DNA from: Chaenocephalus aceratus
Lineage: Eukaryota; Chordata; Actinopteri; Perciformes; Channichthyidae
Assembly: GCA_023974075.1 (NCBI GenBank)
Contig: CM043788.1
Coordinates: 21,684,996 to 21,748,995 of the forward strand
Length of the DNA: 64,000 bases
Reading direction: 5' to 3'
The notes under the pieces were generated by a model. It was not told the DNA's origin, made no database searches, and was given only the letters and a program-made list of their open reading frames with translations. The position numbers and the translations under genes are program-made. Positions 25,701 to 36,001 of the stretch are shown piece after piece; position 1 is the stretch's first letter; each line of letters opens with the position of its first letter.

Positions 25701-28700
25701 GGATTTCACAAGAAACAAGTAAACGATCGCTTCCACATCCTCCATTGTTTTGTGAGTTGTGTCGCATTGAAGATGACGCCACTGCAGTTTTACCCAGCGT
25801 CGCTCCGCCCAAAAAGCCGATCGCCCCGCCTACACTGCGTTGCTACCCCAGGTCCTAAACTAATGCGGCACGGCCTCGAACGGCCAGCGAGGCAGCCCGA
25901 GGCCTGAGCGAGGACGCTTAGGGACGCTTAAACGGGGCTACCCCTACCATAACAACCTAGTGAGGCTGTCCAACAACATCATCTCTGACCCAAACCATGT
26001 TCTGAACAGTGAATATGAACTGCTACCATCTAATCGGAGATACAGGGTCCCACGATTCAATAAAGTCAGACTGAAGCACTCCTTTGTGCATCAGTCAGTC
26101 CTCACAGTAAACACAGAGCTAAATCCCAGATCAAATGCACGCTGAAGGCTCTTTGAGCATGTTTTCTCTCACTGATTGTGCTGTTATGTTAAATGTTTGT
26201 TGTTTGTGTTTCATGTATTGTGTCTGGATACTTGTCTGTTGATGTTGGACATGGAGCTGCTGTGACGCAATTCAAATTTCAGACTTGATCTGACAAATAA
26301 AGTATTATCGTATCAGAGCAAAAACATGTTATTCAAAAGAGAGATCAGAGTTGAGCCAATGATTTGTCAATCAGGAAGGTTAAAACACTACATTATGTTT
26401 TCCTCCTGCTGCTGTGTTGTTGATCTGTATGATTCTTGTTTCATGTATGAGGTGTGCTAGCTGTGGCTTTGACAGAAAAAAAGAAGGAGGAGGCAATGGA
26501 TGAGTCCTCAGCGTTCGAATTCAGAGCGTCTCACATTGTCTTCTATAGTTTCTCCGACCCCTCTAATCCCCAGGTATGGAAATTGTAAATGATTGTGGAT
26601 AGTGAACAGGTGGAAGAATAGATTGAATAGAGCGTATTTCTATCTCTCATTGATAGCTCACAAGCTAGTTCTCACCTCATGTCTGTTTGACACACTGTGA
26701 TAATATATGGCAGGAAGGATCTGCTTTCTCCTGTCATTCAATCCTTTTATTTGCTTAAGCAAACATTTGAGATGCCCTATCGATTTGCCCCAGGCACTCA
26801 ATCAATAAAACTGAGCTGCTTAATCACTAAAGTAATATGAGTTCTGCATGACGTAGCCCTTCACCTCTTCATGTGTCATGCTTTAGTTTCACCGTCTACT
26901 GGAGCAGTGATCAAAATGACAAAGGGTACTGTGTAGAATAAACTGGAGACTCCATAAGAATGATCTACATATATTAAGTTAGTGTACGGAGTGCTATTGT
27001 TAAAGGAGACCTATCATGCTATATTTGAATAATATATTGTTGGGCTATACCTATATAAGGTATATTTATACGTTTTATTTTTAAAAATACCAAACAGATC
27101 ATGCATTTAGCCATGCCTCATTTCGTTCTATTTTGCTCTCCTCCACCCTGTCTTTGCATGTGCTGCAGCTGACCACGCCCCCTGCAAAGGAGGGGGCCGA
27201 GTTGAGCATATGTTACCATGCTGTTACCATGCCACGACAACCTCTCATTCCCCTGATTGGTGGACAGTTGGCCATATAGGCGGAGCTCCTCGTCACTGAC
27301 GTCACACTATTTTCAATCTGTATCATCTGTATCAGATCCGCTGTAGCCCCGTTTTTAGAGATTTGGGTATGGAGGAAAAGAGAGAGGGTTGTGTTTTCTG
27401 ACACTTGGTGAGTTCCTTGACACACCGGGGACACATATTCATGTATAAAAGACGTACAAAAGTGCATTTTGCATGATAGGTCCCCTTTAAGATATTTTTT
27501 AACTGCAGGAGATTCAAACCTACTGCTGGAAAATGACCTCTGTAATACCATCCTAGCCCTCCTGGATCCTTTCCCTCTTATGCCTGATGAAATGGAATAC
27601 TGTATGCACTCGGTTTTGTAGATGAAAAGTTAAACTCTAAGTGGGGAGACTAGAATAAATAAATATTTGGGATGGAAAGCACCCAATACATGGAAATGTC
27701 TTCTCTGAAATATAATATGTCTGCCCTGTCCGTGGGTTTCTTTGTGTTTGCAGTTGCTGCTGGAGTGCCCAGATGACATTTATGCCTTTGAGTTCTGCCC
27801 CTCTGATCCAAATATTATCGTTGGCGGCTGCGTGAATGGCCAGGTGCTGACTTGCTATCCATCTGTGGTTTGCTGCATCTGCTGCCTTGAAGTAGCTTTT
27901 GTAACTTGCCACTTTTCCACTTTTCATTACAAGTGCAAATTATTAAATAGACCCTCAGTCCTGACAAGCATATCCTGTACAGATCCAATGTACTGTTCCC
28001 CTGTTTTAATCAAAATGTAAACCAATGTATTGTGTTTATTTACACAAGGAATTGTATTCTGCACTTGGCTCGGATTTCCAGTTACTGATTTTGTGTTGCT
28101 GTCTCAGGTGGTGTTGTGGGACATTTCTGCTCACGTCATACACCTACAGGGAACACAGCCAGGCAAAAAGTATTCACTCAACGCTGACACATTCGTAAGT
28201 ACCTATTTACTTTCTCTAATGTGCATAATGTTGATACAATAATACATGTATCTGTGTTGGTGTACTACATGTGGTATCAGTTACTATAAGTCTATGGCTG
28301 GTGATGATGTTAGCTTGGTTTATTCAAGTTTGTGCCCTCAGTTTATCAAAGCATGCAGCAGATCTGCTGTAAAGACAGGCTGTGCTGTATGACAGAGTGA
28401 GATGATGATACGGTGAGTTCTCCCCTCATCCTCACTCTTTCATTAGAAGGGAATGCAGTGGCCTAATGGTCCTTTTCAAGCCAGTCCCAGCTGTCAAAAC
28501 TAGTTCTGCATACGTACTAATGCCAGGAGTACATCAGAAAGCAAGTGTATATCCTTACATCACCCTACTGCTAAACGAAATCAGCTTATTAGGCCTCATA
28601 GAAGCACCACAGACAGATTGAAGTGATCAAACACCTTTTGACTAGGGCCAAAAACTTCCAAAACGTTTTTTCTTTTGACTAAACGTCATACTAAATGACT

Positions 28701-31700
28701 ATTTCAAAGCTGCCCTGTTTAGATGTTTTTATGTAGAGTAATACAGATAGGTAGGGAAATAGAGAGATAATGGTACGTGACAAAAACAGGGCTCGGTTTT
28801 AACCAACAACATAGCATGGACATTAACGCTAGGCGTGTGGACACCAAATCGGAAGCCAGTTATGTCCCTTAATGACTGACCTTCACTGACATCTTCCACT
28901 CGGCTGCAGTACTTAAATAGACATATCGGCCCCTATCATCCAGCCATCATTTGCTTTGTGTTTGTTTATTGCCTCTACAGTGGAACAGCTGTCTCCATCC
29001 CTTTCCTCACTACGTCCCTCTCTGTTGCTTTACCCTCTCCCACCTCTCCCTCTATTCTCTTTGTCCTTGTTTGCTCTTCATTCCCTAAAGTCAACAGCAT
29101 CAGCTCACATACTCCAGCTGTTACACAGGCCTTTCCATCCTCCACCATAGTCTGCCCACATAGAAGATAACACACAAGCAAATCAGATCACTGCGCTCCC
29201 TTGTGTTTGCAGTGTAAACAATGGCAGGTGTATCTGCTAAAAAGGCTTTATGTCCATGTTGGGTGCTGTGAAAGCTGCGCTACACCAGCACCTGCTGCTA
29301 GCTTATCAGATAAACGAAGAATTACAATCCTCCTGTGTAGATTTCTGTTCTGTTCACACCATTCACATTTAACTGCATGAGCACTGCACAGTGTTACTGA
29401 AAAAAACATCTGTTGTTCCAAACTCTATGCATGTTTTAATATTATAGTGACAGTATTTAGAGTTTCATTTTTCCAGTTTTAGACCATTTCACGCTTGTAA
29501 ATGTCAACATTATTAGTGTGTCCCATTTTATTTTGTGTTACAGTGAATGTGAATGATATCAGCTCACAAGAACTGAACTAGAAAGCTGTTCAATCCAGAA
29601 AATAACAATTCAGTTCAAATTGTCCAATCATCATTTGTGATGCTTACTTTCCTTTTGCACCATTTTGGTATGGCCTGTCTGCTTGTCAAAGGCCTTTGCA
29701 TGCACATTGAATTGTCCGAGCTCACTGTACATGCTGTGCCTTTTGTGTCTGACGTGCCACCAGGACCTCGATGACAACAAAGGGAATAAGACTCCTGTTG
29801 TGCGCTACTGTGCTGTGTCTGCATTAGAGAGCAGCCACAAAGCGCCAATTACTGATGTCCAGTGGCTGCCACCAACATTTGAGGTACGCAGAGTTGAAGC
29901 GCAGAAGGGTTGGAAGAAACAACAACTTAAAATCCAATACGCACAATACAAGATCACAAGTTATTTCTTGGGATTTTAAAACATGACTGCTGTGGGTAGG
30001 TGTTGGAACCTTCCACAGGGTTCATTAGTATGTATTTTATGTTGATTATGAAAATATGTTTGGTGTGACTACACAGCTAAATATTCCTTTATGTTTTCCT
30101 AATCTCTAGCTTCTTTGATCATACCTTAAGCCAACATGGGGCATTGTTTCCAACACAGAAAAAGCAACTAGAGCACATTTTAATCCTTCCAACCTAAGTC
30201 TTAAATTGCTAAATAAATATTAAACACTTAGAGTTCCAGGTTGCCATTGCTCTAATGATTTCTGTATCTAGTTTTAAAATGTTGACAGAGTTTTATCTGA
30301 CTAAGGCTTAAAAGCCACTTGAATGCAAACAAGTGGAACAGGAGGTAAGAACATAGTGGACAGAGAGGAGTATTAGGGCAGTGAAAAGACTGTGAGGCCA
30401 ATCATTCAACATATGGAGGATATAATGATAGAAATGTAAAGGTTCAACAGAGGAGTATGTAAGGAGAACACTGTGGGAGAGAACTATCGTTGCTCCAATG
30501 CACCACTGCCACAGCATTTAGCATATAATACAATATAATGTATTTTACTGTACAGCTAACAATGTATTGATTAACTTGCTGCAGTGACACGCTGGGGTTT
30601 GGTCTGTAACCCAGCGCAAAGAAGTGCAGTCACAACACTGAAAGACAGGGCCGGCCCTGACCAATTTTGCTGCCCTAGGGTGGCCGCTTACACAGTAAAT
30701 TCCAATGTTAATAAAAGCACACAGAAGCTGTATACGTTTGTTGGGAGTTTGATTATTTTAAATTAACACAAATACAAAATTAAAACCTATAATTGCACAC
30801 TAAAACCATTATTTCAAAAAAAGAACAATTTCACATAAACCTCTTTTTACTGGGGCTGGGGCAGTTCAACTTGATTTTTTTGGGGGGGTGCGCCATAGTT
30901 TATGGGCGCTGTACACAATTATGGTGTAGTTCTGTTAGTATAAGATAATAAGATGTACTTGTTGATCCAAAATCGGGAAATTGTGTTATGAAATTACCAC
31001 ATTAATTTCTTTTTTTTCTTTTTTTTTGGCGCCCCCTATGGGTTGATGCGCCCTTAGCATTTGCCTACTGCCTACGAGGGCCGGCCCTGCTGAAAGATAA
31101 TAGTTGCAGCCACATGCAACAACAATGAGCTATGGTCTCACACAGATTCTCTACATTATCACAGTTCCCAGAACCTCAGCTTGAGTTTTCTTTATGAAAC
31201 AATTAATGTTGGTGTCCCACAGGTGTCTGTCCCTCGTGTCTACATCATAAATCATGACAAGCACTGGCACTCGTGTGGATAAGTAAAATAAGGCAATCAT
31301 CAAAGTGCCCCTGGGGTCACATTAAGCTCCCATATATCTTCTGCAACCTTTTTTCTTCCACTATAATCAGCTCTCACTGAGCCTGACAGACACTTTCTTG
31401 ATTTTGCGACTCTCTTACTGATTAGGTGACCAAGTTGGGCTTACCAGTGGAGAACAAGAATAACGTATCTGTTCAGGTCGTCACCTGCTCCCCAGACTGG
31501 TAGGTAAAAGTAAATGTTCACTTTAAATGTAAGAAAATGTTAAAGTGGTTGAGTCCATATCAGTTAGTATTCACAGTGTGTATAAACAATAGGATTCAAG
31601 TATACTTAAATAAAGTTAATTTTTCATTTGTCTCCCTTTAAAGTGCTTTAATGTTCTGGGATGTGCGAGTGACAAAACTGTTGAGCCAGTCAGGGTCGGA

Positions 31701-34700
31701 CAGGAAGCAGAATGCCGATCAGAAGACTTCCTACGGTGTCCCTGAGACTTTCAAACATCTGGACCGGACATGGAAGCCTCTGTTTAAGGTACTGCAGGGA
31801 TGGAGGGTGCAATAAAAACATTTTAAAAATAAAGCTGAATAGACATTGAGATATGAAACCGATGAACATTGTGTCTACTAATTCTGGCAGAAATGGATTC
31901 TTCCGATATGAAATTCAATAAAGGTTAAGAATGTTGAAATCTACTGTCTTGAACATTTGATTTCAACAGTAATTCCTACTTATATATATGCTATATTTTT
32001 TATCTATTTCCATCTGTGTTTATTTGTGTTGTTGCTAAAGCATAGTTCTTAACGTTGTTTTAAAATAGTGTTTTGTCCTTGACAGTATTTTTAAAATGTC
32101 AAAAGTTGTATTGTCTCTGTCCTGTGTCAGGTTTCCCTGCCAAAGATTGATACCGGTGGAGCATACGCTCCTCTCAAGTTCAGCCTGGAACTCTACACCT
32201 GTAACGCTAATACAGGCAGGACCAAGGTGAGAGACCTTTACCTTTAGGCTGTCTCTGTTACACCATCTCTCCCTACTCCTACAATCAGTCACGAATGCAC
32301 ATGATTCAATTACAACAATGTGTTCACCAGCTACTGTTTGGTGTCACTGTTGGATTGTAACACACCCCATGAAAGTGGGTTATAGCTCACTCACTCAATC
32401 ACTTTCAAAAAGCATAATATTGTCCAAAAAGGACGGCTGTTTCGTCACTGTCCAAGAGTCACACTTAACTGGAACAAGAATTATGATGGAATAAAATAAC
32501 ACATCAAAATAATATGAATATAAAAGGCTGTAATTATGACGACCTGCCTGCTATCAAACTTCAAAAGCTATTACTTTTCCTACCTCAAGATGGCACACAT
32601 GGTTACTGCGTCTGGTTTTGCGTAACTTTTCACGAGTACTTTTATTTATTTTTTAAAACATCACATGAGAAAAAAAGTGAAGCAACAGAATTCTAAATCT
32701 TTTTGCGTTAAAAACAAGTGAGAAGACCAAACAATGATCATTACAACCTAAATATCCTGTATCCCATACAAAAACTGTGTTTTTTGCTACATGTGTGAAC
32801 GATTTTAGATTCTTTAAATAAGGTTATTTTGTCCCCAAGGACATTTCTATTGCTTTGGTGATAGTGCTACACAGCTGCCATCAACTAAAAACAATACGTG
32901 GCCAACAAAGCAGTAACAGCGGTACACTAAACAAAAGAAGGCCTTAGAAATAAATAAATGTATTTTATCGAAAACAATATTTAAAATACACAAAACGATG
33001 ATACGTATTGCTATATAAAACAAAATGCAGCAGTGCCTCCTTGACTGTGAAGCCAGTCTGCTCGGATGGCTGGGCGCAGTGATCAGCGGGGCAGGGTTCA
33101 CCCAGCCCAGTGCTCTCCTTCCCTGTCTGTCTCCTCCTCTCCTCCGGTTTCATAGCACTTTATTAAGTGATACTTCCAAAACAAGGCCCTCATAGTTGCG
33201 GAGCATTAGCCTCGCTGACTGTCAGCTCTTTGCAATATGCTGCTCCAGAAGACGATCGTGTGTGTCCTGGCTGGTCAAGAAGAGACCTGTCTTTGTCTGC
33301 TGAAGGTCTGCCTCCATAAACACAGCTTTGGTGGCTGCCCTTTATAGAATTCATATGTTCACTATCAGAGGCAATACATCTGCTGCAGAGGCCCTCAGGC
33401 AGTCTGTTATTACGTTTTTTAATGAATGCCGGTGTGAGTAATACTTAAGATGTTTGATTCATATTGTATTGATTGAGTCACACTGTCTTCCTCGGAGCGC
33501 CAAAACCAACTTTGTTCCTCACCTTTGTCATCTCCGCTGCTCAGAGGTGGGAAGTAGATATACTCAAGTACTGTACTATAAATAAAGTTTTGAGGGTACT
33601 TGTATTTCCATGTAATTCTACTTATACTCCACTACATTTAAAAGCGAGAAAAAATGTCATTTGACTCCACTACATTAATTAACAGCTTAAGATACTTCTA
33701 AGGAAATTACAGCTCTAAAAATAAGTCACAAGAATCTAATTATTTAAATATTTGACAAAACAGTAAAATGCTACTTGATGCAACAATATTATCTAGAAAT
33801 GTCACATATATCAATATAATTATATACACACAAGGCAATTTTTCTGCACTATGATAACCTTAACTTTTTATACTTTAAGTACATTTAGCTGATAATACTT
33901 TTGTACTTTTACTGTACTTGAGTAAGATTTTGGTTGCAGGACTGTTATTTGTATTTAAGTATTTTGACATAATGTATTGGTACTTTTACTCAAGTAAAGC
34001 ATCTGAATACTTCTTCTACCTCTGCTGATGCTGTATTCACTTGCACTTACTTAAGTAGCCACTGTATAAAAGTTCCACTTGGCCCTTTAACGGGACCACA
34101 GGACTTTCCACTCTTTTTCGGAGCAGCCCCTCATGGGGATTAAGCAACAGTTGAGCGGCAGTGCTCTGTGGCGAAAGTGAAACAATGTCTACATCTGTTG
34201 CTGTGCTGGATCGTTTGTCTGATATCTTTACACACATCTTAACTGGGGCAAAGTGGATTTAGAAGATGTGTGATTGGGTAATCTGACCTGACCTTCAAGA
34301 GGCTGAGAGTTGATTGGGAGCGGCCTGCTGATAAGGGGGTGTGAATGGAGAGTCCTGTGCTGTCCCTGAGAGACAGTTGGGCTTTTGTGGAGGAAAAAGC
34401 TTCTTCCATCCCGACCCATACTGCCTATCTCTGCCTTTCCCTCCCTTCTCCCTTACTGTCCCCCTTCTCAACACAATCCTCACTTTTACCTCCACCTCCA
34501 TATCCTCTCTTACCAACCCATTCACCTCAGCTGTACCCCCCCCCATCTCTTTTGTCCTTCTGTTGTCTTGTTCATGGTCAGATTACAGGGGAGGCTTCAC
34601 CAATGCAGCTGCTTAATTCCTCTTTTCCTTACTTACCCTATCAATGTAGGTGTTTTTTATATGTATTGCCTTTATTGTACGAGTAAGACTCCATTACACG

Positions 34701-35961
34701 GGAGCGCAAACGGACCGAATTCGTTATCAAAAAGTCTTCCGTTCACACACCTTCGGCTCATTTAACGTGTCCGTTCACACGAGACCACTGGACAAGCGAG
34801 ACGCTCGTAAGCGCTGGAGACGCTGTACTGTACTTTCGCCACAAAATACACCAAAAGCAGCGAAGAAGACCCCGAGCATGGTTGCCATGGTTGCCCTTCT
34901 GTTTATGCCCCGCGGCAGATTTAGCAACATGTAATTCTTCATGTCCACTTGTTGCTGATGGTTGTGGTAGAGGAGCTGTAGATTTTGCACTAACATCTGT
35001 AGCATGGTCGAGCTGTAGATGTTGCACTAACTTCTCTAAAGATGTTGTAGAAATGTTGTATTCTGCAGTTTTCTCCAGTGTATTGTCAACATGTTTTCCT
35101 AATGGCTGAAAAAGGCCCATGAATGTGAAAAACATTTAAAATTATATTTTCTCTCTACCCTCCTCGCTGTTTCCTCCCTGACAGAGGAAGCTAATGAGAA
35201 TGATGACGGCTCAAAGGTCGTCCCTGACTACAGCCAGCTCAGAGTGCCCTCGGCAAAAACACTCGCTACTCTGGAAGATTTCAATACCAAGCTCTATATT
35301 GGAACAGAGGTAAACATTCCTACCAATATAATCAGCAACAGCGAGCAGCATTTAACTTCGCTACAACAGTGAGCTGCTGGATGAGCTTTAAAACAAAGCT
35401 AAGGGGAAAAAAAAGGTATGCAGGTCGACCCCGGTGTTGATAACATGTCACATAATGTGAATATCTTTCCTACCAGGATGGGGAGATTATTTACACCGAC
35501 TGGAAACTGGTGAAGGACGACTCGGGGAGGCAGCAGAGTAAGTCAGTTTAAAGATGATTAATTATATGTATGTATATTCATGTTGACTTATGTCTATTCC
35601 TCAAAGGAGACCAGGATGTGGTTTGTTACACTAAAGTTGAGGTATCATCAAAGTCTTGAAAAACTATGGATTTTAAAAACAATTCTGCCAAAGTTATAAA
35701 AGAAGATGTCGTCAGAGTAGTCATGACAGCCATGCTGAATCCGAATCCGAATCAGAATACCTGTATTAGTCCCACAGAGGGGACGTTTAATTGTTACAGC
35801 GGAAAAGAGCCAAAGACAGCTTAAGGTTACCTAAGAAGCATGCATAAAAAAGTATTAAAGATAAAAAACAATTATAAAAAAAGTTATACAATTTACAAAT
35901 ACACATCCTGTAACAGTTCTGAAGTCGATGAGCCAGGTATATATTGAACAGTTATTAACGG

Positions 35962-36001
<40 letters not shown>

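Noticed and set aside
34341..34765. Three overlapping plus-strand frames rich in Pro, Ser and Leu
   Set aside because: They come from a CT-rich intronic tract in dnai3; dnai3 exons on both sides already join in phase without them.
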